Assembly: GCA_050084515.1 (NCBI GenBank)
Contig: CM114274.1
Coordinates: 23,126,001-23,190,000 of the forward strand
Origin: Blasia pusilla
Lineage: Eukaryota; Marchantiophyta; Marchantiopsida; Blasiales
Reading direction: 5' to 3'
DNA: 64,000 nucleotides
Part shown: positions 14,010 through 23,527 of the stretch, one piece after another
How the letters are laid out: the number at the start of each line of letters is the position of its first letter
Position numbering within the stretch: position 1 is the stretch's first letter
Position numbers and translations under genes: made by a program
The notes under the pieces: generated by a model
What the model was told of the DNA's origin: nothing
The model's database searches: none
What the model saw: the letters and a program-made list of their open reading frames with translations, nothing else

Positions 14010-14510
14010 TACCACTTGCACATGAGTATGGTCTCTCCCACCCTACCCTTCTCTTTTTTCAGCATTGTGCCTCAGCAATTTCTCTCTCGCCCTACCACAT
14101 GCACCTGAGTATGGTCCCTCCCACTCTACCCTCGTTTTTTTTGCTTCATTATGCCTCTCAAGTTTCTCTCTTGCCTTGCGCTCTTTCTCCGGTCTCGCCC
14201 CATGCTCCTCCTGATTTTTTGGATTCTTAGCCTAGTCTCCTTTTGAATGTGCAGATATGAGTCTCTCACCATGCATTGCCTTCGGTTAGCAACTTACGTC
14301 TTACCCTGCACTCAAGGATTGGTGGCTTACATCTGACCCTACACACTTCTCTGATTCTCTGGCCCTGTGCTCCTCCCAAAATTTTGGCTTCTTAGCATGG
14401 GCTCCTTTGGAATGTGCTGACTTGAGATTCTCACCCTCCGTTGCCTTCGGTTTGTAGCGTACGTCTTTCCTTGCACTCAAGGATTTGTGGCTTTACATCT
14501 AACCCTGCGT
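14010..14510 (+). repeat. Diverged pyrimidine-rich tandem duplications
   Basis: Two kinds of imperfect direct repeat are visible. A unit of roughly 80 bp (about 14018 and 14100) shares the phrase gagtatggt-c-ctccca. A unit of roughly 168 bp (about 14192-14360 and 14360-14510) shares a core ending in gcactcaaggatt-gtggct. The strand is strongly pyrimidine-biased. No coding function is apparent; the open frames across it are low-complexity. Confidence 0.55.
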
Positions 14511-16861
14511 TCCTCGTCTCCCAAATATCCATGGTCTCTCTCACTCTACAGTCACTCCCAATTTTCTTCTTCTCTCTGATGGAGCGCTTAGTACCTCATT
14601 TTCGAATGTGCACTCTCATTATGCACTTGAGTTTATGTTTAAGTGGAGCATAGCATATTAGCAATACACATTTTGAGCGATTGTTCTTGGATGAGCTCGA
14701 ATAGAGCTTGAGGTCTTTGTTGTGCTCCCTCCCCCACCCCATCCTTAGATTTGGATCTTGTCTATAATAGTGCGCTCCTCATCTTTGGCTTTGCGTCATG
14801 GCTTATCTTGGGCTCCTTGTTCCGCTCATAGTTCAACTCGTACTTCTAGACTTAGTATGTCATACCCCAAAGTTTAGAATATAGTAGAGTGGATCGAAGA
14901 GTAGATTTGCTCTTGATTGAGCTTCAAAGAGCTCAAATATAGCTTGAGCAAAGTTTGGGCCCCTTCTAATGTGCTAGAAAAAGGGACGGTCCATGGACAT
15001 TGAATGTGCTTCCTGCTCTTGGCTACACTTCCCCCATCCGCGAGCTCACTTGCGGCCGATCTCTTGTGTTTTGAAGTTGATAGATGTATCATTTTGGATG
15101 CTACTACATGTGTTTCACTTCCGCTTTTGTGCTTGCTTTCCATTTGTTCTTATTTTGCTCTCGTTTAGTTAGTTCTATAGATATGATGAAACACTCTGGA
15201 TTGCACAAGATTAGACAATAGTTGACTGGGGAGATCCGAGAGCACACAGAGAGATTTTGAGAATTTGTGACAAATTTTGGGAAGGCACATGGAGCCAAAG
15301 CAAATTGGATTTTTTTGTTTGTATTATGACAAAATATGGAAAGACATATGCATGATAGATTTTTAGATTTCAAAACATGTCACACAATTTTTAAAGTTTT
15401 CTGTAGAATTGAATCCTTAACTATGTAGTACCCTAATGTGAGCTATATTTCAACTAGTGTTGCATCTCCAATTGGTACTATAGAGAAGCTTAATAGTCAA
15501 ACTTAAGCTTCTTTAATCGCTTTCTCTCAATCCTTCCAAGTTTGAGAGTTGGAACAATGCCCTTTTCAAAGCCAGGGTTTTCCAAAGGAGAGGGGTGGTA
15601 GTTTGAGTTAGAGCTTGTGGAAAGGTCTAACCAAGTATTTGAGGTATGAGTTGGAACTGGTTGAAGGCAGAGACTTTGGAGTTGCATCTCCAAGTCTTGT
15701 CCAAAATTCTTCTGAGAGACTAGCTTGATGGGCTTAGTTTTGCAATAGAATGTACATATTCTTCCATCTCCAAGTGATATTCGAGACTCCGAACTGTTTG
15801 GGTACTTCTCAAATTATGATACTTTTTGGAAACCTCTATGATTTGGACTTTGTATTGTATATCTTCCTATTTTGCTCACTCGTCTATTGTACTCTAGGCT
15901 TGTTGGCCCACTATATTGTGGTGATGAACTCCATTTGTTGAGCCTTTTAATAGGTGTTACATCTAGACATTTCAATCCATAATACTTCTTTGATGAATTA
16001 GACAATGGGATGTCCCTTTTCAACGGCTTCTTGCCTTGTGTGGATTTCTTAGCTGTCCTTCTAATCATTTTGAATATTGGCTTGGTGTTTCTGCATGACA
16101 ATAGAGGAAAAAAGTTGGTGTTAGGAGCAAGATTGATACCTCTATTTGAAGATGTTCATTCAAGTTCCAGTTTTGCAACATCTTGGTTCTTATATATTTT
16201 GATGTTTCAAATTTTAGTTTTGCAACATCATGGTTCTTACGTATTTAATTTTTTCTGCATGTAGAGATGGATCACATGATTTACGTTTTGGAGCAATCAA
16301 CCAACTTAAAGAAAATGTATCTATGGGGAAGATGTTTCAATGAGAAGGCTTACTATAGATGCAAGATTTGGCCGCTCCTCATTTAGAGATTATCTTCTTG
16401 TAAGAGAAGGTGACATTAGAGACAATATATGAGTTCCCATTTGAGGAGCACAAATTTAGAGTGAATAATAACTTGTTGGTGCAGCACCTTACCATAGCAA
16501 ATAGAAATTCTATTTAAATATACCCTCTGATACATGTACATCTAAGGAATCTAGAAAGATATCAAGTTATGAATGCTTCAACTTTTGCAAGTTGGAACTA
16601 AAGTTTAGTAAAGATAAGGAATTCATCCTTAATTTGTTGTCGTGCTTCTTATTGTGCTTGTTTTGGCAGTCCTTGCTCTGCAAAGTTTGAAGTCTGCTAT
16701 GGGTGTGCACAAAATACGCTTGAATGTAAGGCACTATTTGAGCCAAAAGTTGATTTAAATACTTGAATATCTAAACATGCTTAGTTAATTATGTATAACA
16801 AACATTCTTACCATGTCTAAATGAATTTTTCCAATGGACCATAATGGGTCTAGTCCAAGTG
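14511..16861. other. No gene recognised
   Basis: Overlapping open frames of up to 95 codons on both strands (for example 15814-16101 - and 16010-16264 +) show no family signature. Nothing else stands out. Confidence 0.35.
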
Positions 16862-17325
16862 CATATTTGGTGGCTTAGCCCTCCTAGGATGTCGATTCTA
16901 TTGAGCCTTGCATCCATCCCATTTGAAGATTTCAAATTTGAACCCACTATTCATCCCTTATTTCATATTTATTTATTGACTTTGATAGTTTTTTGCATTA
17001 TCTATACTATTATTTGAGGAGCACTTCCTCAAATGGCGACACCTCCTCTTTCTGACACATTTCTTTTAGAAATGTGTCATCTACCATGTGGATTCAAAAA
17101 TTGAAAATTATAAATTTATTTCAAAAAAAATTCCATACATTGTTTTCTTTCTGTATGTTGCCATAACTTCCAAAAGGCTATTTGAATTTAAGCGTCACAA
17201 AGGTATTCTGAATTCAATTTCTAGGAGGGTTGAACCGCCAAATATGCAAGTGGACTTCACGCGTTTTGGTCCTTTTTGAAAAGGGTATTTGAAATCAGTT
17301 GCTAGGAGGGCTAAGCCACCAAATA
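16862..17325. repeat. Three copies of a CTAGGAGGG-type repeat, one inverted
   Basis: A 22-24 bp motif (ctaggagggctaagccacca and variants) occurs in direct orientation at about 17222 and 17302 and inverted at about 16866-16890. The inverted copy and the 17222 copy share further flanking bases, so they could be terminal inverted repeats of a small element of about 400 bp. No target duplication was identified. Confidence 0.45.
17001..17033 (+). mobile_element. Possible Helitron 5' terminus
   Basis: After a host A, the sequence begins TCTATACTATTATTTGAGGA and contains a stem (TTTGAGGA / TCCTCAAA, 17013-17033). TC starts of this kind with a subterminal hairpin are typical of plant Helitrons. A similar start lies on the minus strand at 30252. 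No matching 3' end was found. Confidence 0.35.
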
Positions 17326-17366
17326 AAGCAAGTTTTCAAACTATTGGTTTGAAAACTTGCTTTATT
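17322..17366. repeat. 20-bp perfect hairpin
   Basis: The arms 17322-17341 and 17347-17366 are perfect reverse complements around a 5-nt loop (tattg). The left arm begins inside the third copy of the CTAGGAGGG repeat. It could be a foldback junction left by a small element. Confidence 0.7.
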
Positions 17367-17533
17367 GCTGAAGATCTACAACTATCGGAATGGAAACTAT
17401 CCATAAATTTTGAGCTTCTTGAAGTTGGTTACCCTCGCATAGAATGGAAATAATTTTTAGTGCCTACAAGTGAAAATACCTAAGTAGGGCTAGGAGGGAC
17501 AGTACGGCATAGGAAAGGTACTTCTCTATGGTC

Positions 17534-18048
17534 TGTCACGTCTTTTAGGATAGATCGGTGAGATCTAATAGAGCGCCTTCTTGAGTAGTGGAGGACACGC
17601 TTAGTAGGTCGCGGATGACCTGTTGAGGCCGTGGGAAACCTGAGAGAGCAGGTTTCCCCTTTCGTTTCGGCTCATTTGGAGCCATATTGAGGAACTTACT
17701 ATTTTAGGTAAGTACCATTTTGAGTATATGATCGACTTTCTATTTTTGGTAAGTGGCCCTTGACCTCCTACATGAGGTCAAGAGCCAAGGAGGTGACTTG
17801 GGAGAATAGGTTACCATGGAGAGAGCTTGGGAGAGGGGAGGGGTATACCTCAAGGAGAGAGAGCTTGAGAGCTCATTCTCTCTTTGTTGAACCTCTTGGC
17901 ATGAGGCCGGGGAGTTATGGTACCTTGCCTTGTGAGTGTAACCCAAACCTCTCATTAGGAGAGTGGGTTTGGTTTGACATGAGAGAGAGTGCACACCTTT
18001 GAGAGCTATGGTGTGAGATGGTGGAGAGAGAGATTGGATCTTACTTTA
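17534..18048 (+). repeat. Copy A: 5' segment A1
   Basis: A 515-bp direct repeat of 25170-25683. It starts TGTCACGTC at the host junction and ends ...CTTACTTTA. The B segment that follows A2 at the other end is missing here: the sequence passes straight into the primer-binding site. It contains a TATA-like box and the self-primer match. Confidence 0.85.
17844..17886 (+). promoter_or_regulatory. Copy A: TATA-like box and self-primer segment
   Basis: TATAC at 17844-17848 lies 28-31 nt before the 15-nt run ctcattctctctttg (17872-17886), which is the exact reverse complement of the site directly after A1. In Tf1-type elements the first bases of the RNA fold onto the primer-binding site and, once cleaved, prime reverse transcription. 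The spacing suggests that the RNA starts at about 17872-17875. The start site is inferred. Confidence 0.6.
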
Positions 18049-18063
18049 CAAAGAGAGAATGAG
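18049..18063 (+). promoter_or_regulatory. Copy A: self-priming primer-binding site
   Basis: caaagagagaatgag directly abuts A1. It does not begin with TGG and matches no common tRNA 3' end, but it is perfectly complementary over 15 nt to 17872-17886. Confidence 0.7.
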
Positions 18064-19671
18064 AGAATGAGAGAGTGAGAGAGCTTCATGGGAGAGCTCG
18101 CTGGTCACTCGCTATTTTTTCAGGTTGGGGACCGTGTTCCCCGTTCAGCGGCTCATGGGAGTGCTCACCGGAGCAAGGGCTGCTTTGATGGTTCTTTGCA
18201 TTTGCCGATTTTTCGTGTGGAAGAGTGGCGCGCGGAAGCGCTGCCCAATTTTTGATAGGGATTAAGTATGGGGGCGGGTTGCCCCATACCGGTGCTCTCG
18301 GGAGCACCATGTAGCTTGCTGATTTGTATTTTTACAAGTTTTACATTTTCATTGGGAGAAATTAGCGCGGAAGCGCTGCCAAATTTTGTGTAGGAGAAAG
18401 AGACATTGGGCTTTACGACAGTCCCCGTCAATTTTTACTGGAATATTCGATTATAAATATTTTTGATTTTGTCGTAGATTGTGAAGCTGTGCACGTTGTG
18501 CAACAAACAATGCGCAATTTGGAGCTGCGAGCAAAAAGTTATGGTCAATCTTGCAAAACTGCCATTGCTAGGCGATTTTTAGGGTTAAATTGTTTAAACC
18601 CTAAACCAGCCGCCACGCCGGCGGCGGCCGTCGCCGTCATAGTCACTGTCAACGGTCCGCCGTCGATGTTCAACCGTCACCATCGATGGTCAACCGTCAC
18701 CGTCATCGGTCGGCCGTCACCATCAGCGGTCAACCGTCATTGTCAACGGTCCATCGTCCATTGTCCACCCTTTGGGTGCCATTGCCGCCATTACGGAGTG
18801 GAGGGTCTTCCACGACGTTCGTTGATTCCCTGACTTGCGTCGCCACCACGTACTTTGTTTTGGCCGCCACTGTCATCGCAGTTTCATCATCAACCAGTGA
18901 TGGCAGATGACCTTCGGTTATGGTGTTTGAGTTTTGATTTCATGCTGCTATGTTGTGATTGGTAGCCACTCGACGATGATCAAGTATTGTGCCCTGACGC
19001 CCGTAGCCGCAACGCGCCACCGATTGCCGCGCCGTGCTGCTCGTGGCCGCACCGCACCGCACCGTCTTGATCATGGAGCCGCATCGTCATTGTGGAGCAG
19101 AGTATGGGTTTATTGTTGATTGAGGAGGGTATGCCGCCGAGTGCCGCATCCCACCATCGAGGGCTGTGCCATTCGTAGCCGTTCCGTGCCGCCTGCAACG
19201 CCGCACCGTTCCGTTGGGACCGCACTGTCTATCGAGGAGTTTTGAGCAGCGTCAGTACGGGAGGAGTATGACTTGCTGATTGGAGGAGTTGTCTCCACTA
19301 TCGAGTTGGGGTCGAGATTTGCTGTTGCTGAGGAGCGACATCGACATGTGTTCAGGTTACCCATTCTGGTCCTTTACCTTGCACGTGTAAGAGATTCTGG
19401 GATTTGGGTAGTTTATTTGGGGATATTGGGTGTGTGGATGCTGAGAGCATCATTTATGTATGTGGTTTAGGGGACATAGACATGTGTGGGATGTCTGGAG
19501 TTGAGGGTAGGTTGTCGATGAGATGATAGCCTGGTCGATTTGCCGCGCCACGCCGCGTGTTGCCGCACGTTACACGTCTCGGGGAGAGAGAGTGTAGATA
19601 GAGTGCCGCATGTTTGGGATGAGTGATTGAGGGATTACTCACGAGGTTCAGAGTGATTCGGTGAGAGGGGC
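18064..19671 (+). promoter_or_regulatory. Copy A: long structured leader
   Basis: About 1.6 kb lies between the primer site and gag. It holds a near-palindrome agcgcggaagcgct twice (about 18229-18243 and 18364-18377), each followed by a similar aattttt-type stretch. It also has a perfect stem GGTGCTC / GAGCACC with loop TCGG (18291-18308) and a stem GTATGGGG / CCCCATAC nearby. The TCGG hairpin and the agcgc motif recur in copy B. A minisatellite-like tract rich in ggtcaaccgtc variants runs at about 18645-18760. Packaging or dimerisation roles are inference. Confidence 0.5.
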
Positions 19672-19977
19672 ACGAGGGTCATCACGGAGTCCGTTCGGAA
19701 CTTTGAGAGGCGAGGTGGTGAACCTGAGAGTAGCTCTAGAGGTTTTACGCGGAGTGGCGCGAGGTTCCGAGGGTCTCCACATGAGGGACCACCTCGATCT
19801 CCTTCTGTGTCATCGTTAGACAAGGAGGAGGGTGTAGAGGAGTTTGTGAGCACATCACACATTGTGAGTGGTCCTACCAGTTGGGCGTACGAGATGGACG
19901 ACCGGGGTAGAGGACCGCGTAGGTTTTTAGGTGCAGTAGGCACGATTGAGTTGCACAATTTTATAGCAGAGTTTACT
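19672..19977 (+). pseudogene. Copy A: gag N-terminal stub
   Basis: This frame is collinear with the gag start of copy B and shares TSWAYEM, the GTIEL block and FIAEF. Where B has ATG, A has ACG, so the start codon is lost. The gag reading ends at a deletion joining FIAEF directly to sequence that in B encodes the region just after the protease core. Capsid, zinc knuckles and the protease active site are therefore absent. Gag would form the particle and bind RNA; this remnant cannot. Confidence 0.7.
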
Positions 19978-19978
19978 C

Positions 19979-21549
19979 GTGCGCGCCAAGGCGATAGTGA
20001 CTGATGCAAAGTCCTACGACGTCTTGGTTGGTGGGGCAGTGTTATACCCGATGGGGTTTTCCCTGGATTATTGGGAGGAGTCAGCGTGCTACAGACCAGG
20101 ATGGCAGTCAGGTGATGGGCGCCTTAGCTCATTATCCGTTCGATTCACAGGTGTAGTGATCGAGCAACGGCCAGGAGAGATGGCAACCTTAGCAGCATTT
20201 AGCAGTGCCATCACTTGGCCTAGTGATTTGATTGAGGGACATGTCTATGCAGAGGATACTCCCATTCCTAACATTTCTATGGAGAGGAGTGTTATGGTAG
20301 CTGCATCACTCCGTGGAGGAGAGGTGCCAATGTGGAGCTCGACTGAGGAGCTTCAACGATTGGCAGATGAGCACGTGTAGACCGCGTGGAGCGAGGCGTT
20401 TGCACCAGAGCGTGACGGGTCTGAGGAACCCGAGGTAGCAGGGAATGCTACGATGACACCCTTGGATACCACACCCATTGTGTGGTGTACCCCAGGGGAG
20501 GATATTCGAGTGTTAGATCTCTTTGGAGGGATTAGCACCGGGTTAGCTGCTGTTTTGCAGGCAGGAGTGCGAGAACAGCAGTACCTGTATGTGGAGAGTG
20601 ATGATGTTGCGAGGCGCGTCTCAATACGACATGTGGCACAATTACTCCTACGTTTTCCCGACTTATTGTCTGCGTCCGCAGTACAGGGGTACCAGAGTTC
20701 CCTACCGAGGGATATTTTGTTGTTGGGGGCGCAGGACTTAGAGCGGGTAGGGACCATTGATTTGGTCATTGCCGGTTGGCCATGTCAGGGCCAATCGAGT
20801 GCTGGACGAGGCAGCGGGTTGGCTGACACTTGGTCCATGTTGTTTTGGGAGATGGTGAGGGTCTTACGGCAGTTGCACGAGCACTAGTCTCGTTCTCTAG
20901 CCTACATTCTGGAGAATGTGCCAATCTTAGGAGACTCCAGGTCACGAGTGCTCATCAGGTGCGTGCCTGGATCGGCCCAGCAGTGTTCTTGGATGCGGCG
21001 AGTGTAGGTTCTAGAGCCCATCGCCCGCGTCTATGGTGGACCAACTTGGTGCCCCATGCGGTGTTATGGAGGGCGTATGCGAGAGTGGAACCCCCCTCCC
21101 ATTTGTTAGTGGATTCCATTCTGGATCCAGGTCGTCGATCACAGGCAGTGAGGCACGATGATCGACCATCGTTGATTGTGGTCAACAGGGTAGGCAGGCT
21201 GCGGGCAGCCTTGCCCACGTTTGTGAGTTTTCCCGCTTCCTATGCATACAAGGAGGCCGGTCCTGGCTTGGTTTGGGATGACCAAGTTCAACGGTTGGTG
21301 GAGCCCAACGCCGACGAGAGAGAGCGAGCGATGGGATTTCCCACAAGAGTGACGGCAGTACCATCAGTGTCAGAGGCATCACGACGCTATGTCTTGGGTC
21401 AGGCGATGGACCTAAAATGCTTGACATGGATCCTCAGCTTGGGAGTGGCTGAGCAGCGTCGTATGAGATCGCGACAGATCACAGGGGTTGCGTTGGTGAG
21501 CCCCATGCCTACCGAGATGGTGGAGGCAGTGGCTGGGGGCGAGACCTGA
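19979..21549 (+). pseudogene. Copy A: DNMT3-like cytosine-5 DNA methyltransferase
   Basis: Cytosine-5 DNA methyltransferases transfer a methyl group from S-adenosylmethionine to cytosine. Visible motifs, in canonical order: motif I VLDLFGGISTGL (about 20510), acidic YLYVESDD, motif IV TIDLVIAGWPCQGQS with the catalytic Cys (about 20760-20795), LFWEMVRVLR, motif VI YILENVP (about 20905), motif VIII FLDAASVGSRAHRPRLWW (about 20990-21050), and motif IX/X DERERAMGFPTRVT and SRRYVLGQAMD (about 21320-21410). AHRPR before the WW-N-L block and the MGFP...LGQ end resemble DNMT3 rather than CMT or MET1. The motif order is not the rearranged DRM order. Breaks: TAG at 20378, TAG at 20885 (CAG in B) and a frameshift at about 20940. 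In B the end runs on in frame towards RT, so this was a domain of the polyprotein between protease and RT. Confidence 0.85.
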
Positions 21550-21606
21550 GGAGATCTATGCACCAAGGGAGATCGGGAGAGACACCCTTGGACTTCTTGG
21601 GATGTT

Positions 21607-22760
21607 TTGCATGTACGCAAGGAGATGATAGCCACAACATCGAGCGTGGTTTCAGGCACTCCACGTGGAGGAGATCAGAGTTTGCAGTTGGCTGCAGGAG
21701 AGCGGCCGAGTGTTGTTGTTCGAGACGGGGTTGCACCAGAGCAACCACCGATACTCGCTCCGGAGAGTCCTACCGTAGTCACGATGGAGACTTGGGAGCC
21801 AGATATGGGCCTTAAGTTGACAGGAGGAGAGCGGCGCCAAATACATCAGTTCCTCAAGAGTTATAGTAGCTGCTTTGCGTTTAGCATGGAGGATTTGGGT
21901 ACGCTGAAAGGACCCGGGATCCGCATTGAGTTGTCGAGTGATATGCCGATCTTCCGACGACCCTACATGTACAGTAATATGGACAGGGCTCTGATTCAGA
22001 GTAGGAGCCAGGACTTGGTTGGAGTAGGACTAGTAGAGATGTCGCATGGGGAGTATGCATCTGCCACTGTCATGCCCGCCAAGAAGGATGTGCATGGCAA
22101 CTGGACGGTTAGGCGGATGTGTGGGGATTACCGACCTATCAATCGGCAGACGAAGTCTGATAGGTATGCCATGCCCACTCCTGAGGAGATCTTTGATGCG
22201 ATTGGTCACGCAAAGATCTTGATTCATTGATTTATGAAATTTGGATACCATCTGCTGCCTATCGATTGGAGGACAAAAGTGTAAGACAAACATTTTGGGT
22301 CATCGATCCTCATGGGAAGGATTGTTTGTACCAGTGGCGGTTCTTACCATTTGGGTTAAAGAACGCCCCGGCTGAGTTTCAGAGGGTCATGGATAGGATC
22401 TTGGCTGGTCTGGATTTTGCTAGGTGTTATATTGATGACATCGTAGTCTTTAGCGCCACGGTTGAGGAGCATGAGCAACATCTAGAGGAGGTGTTTCGAC
22501 GATTGCAATTACATGGGCTGAAGCTACATCCAGGCAAGTGCAAGTTCTTCTACAACCAGATTGAGTACTTGGGTCATACGATATACCCAGGGGGCCTTGG
22601 TGTTCAACATACGAAGGTCGAGGCTATCTCACGCATTCCACGCCCTACAGATGTGAGCCGTGTTCGCGCATTCATGGGATTGGCGAACTTCTATCGGCGA
22701 TACGTCAAGGGATTCGATTGGCCGAAGCATGGGCACCGACCTTGCTGACCAAGGTGGATC
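21607..22760 (+). pseudogene. Copy A: reverse transcriptase
   Basis: Ty3/gypsy-type reverse transcriptase, which copies element RNA into DNA. The fingers begin near 21786 with LKLTGGERRQIHQFL. RMCGDYRPINRQT and RYAMPTPEEIFDAIG follow, then LPFGLKNAPAEFQRVMDRIL and the catalytic CYIDDIVVF near 22427-22440. LHPGKCKFF, YLGHTIYPGG and FMGLANFYRRYVKGF close the domain. Small indels at about 22215-22290 destroy the segment that reads SSLDFRAGYHQLP in copy B and shift the frame. A further break lies near 22745. The frame is the same as that of the methyltransferase end; only a TGA at 21547-21549, where B has a sense codon, separates them. Confidence 0.9.
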
Positions 22761-22829
22761 ACGAGTGGCACCAGGGGATGAGCAGAGCGAGCATTTCGAT
22801 TGCTCAAGGACAGTTGACGCGTCGCACCC

Positions 22830-23520
22830 ATCTTGAGGAGACCGATCAGGGGGCGTCCTTTCCAGTTGCACACATATTGGAGCATGTTGGGGCTTGGAGC
22901 GGTGCTCACCCAGCATGATGATGAGGGTAGAGAGTTCGTGGTGGCTTACGCTAGCCGCTCGAACAACGCTGCAGAGGCGAAGTACAACTCGTATGAGGGT
23001 GAGTGCTTGGCTGCGGTGTGGGCTGTCGCGCATTTCACGTGTTACTTATTCGGCAACCCCTTTACCATCATCACTAATCATCAACCACTAAAGTGGTTGA
23101 TGGAGTCCGACAAGCTTACATGGAAGCTTGCGAGATGGGCTCTGTTGTTGTAGGAGTATGATTTTCAGGTGGTATATAGACCTGGGACGCTCAACCAGGA
23201 TGCATATGGGTTTAGTCGTAACCCATGCCCGAGTCAGCAAGATGCGACTGGAGCTCGATGGCATGGAGAGAGTGATGAGGAGTCGGTGCCAGGATGGCAC
23301 GCGTCAGCCTATTTAGGCATGTTGGCTATGGAGAGCCAGAGTGTGGAGACTTCGATGGCGAGGTCTAGTGGAGAGTCCTTGGATCCCGAGGCCAGTGAGG
23401 ACATGACAAGTGGCCGAGATATTCATGATGATGGAGTAGTCTTGGAGTACCTTTGTACTGGCAGCGTTGCGAGCACCATGGATGCTAGAGAGCGGGATCG
23501 GATCCTACAGCAGGCCAGAC
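22830..23520 (+). pseudogene. Copy A: RNase H and spacer
   Basis: A gypsy RNase H region removes RNA from the hybrid. VVAYASRSNNAAEAKYNSYE and GECLAAVWAVAHF are visible, followed by NHQPLKWLMESDKLTWKLARW and the connection motif EYDFQVVYRPG. A TAG at 23151-23153 replaces the CAG (Gln) seen in the copy C sequence LILQEYDFQ. The N-terminal part (about 22800-22900) is frame-shifted. About 100 acidic, low-conservation residues link it to the integrase. Confidence 0.8.
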
Positions 23521-23527
23521 GGTTCCG

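Noticed and set aside
18049-18063. Ordinary tRNA primer-binding site after A1
   Set aside because: No TGG start and no match to a tRNA 3' end in copies A, B or C, whereas the copia LTR at 62201 shows a clear one.
18489-18833. Leader open frame shared by copies A and B as a real gene
   Set aside because: The similarity is no better than the surrounding non-coding leader, frames are broken downstream and no domain is seen.
20955-21218. Minus-strand frame across the methyltransferase
   Set aside because: Shadow of the coding strand.
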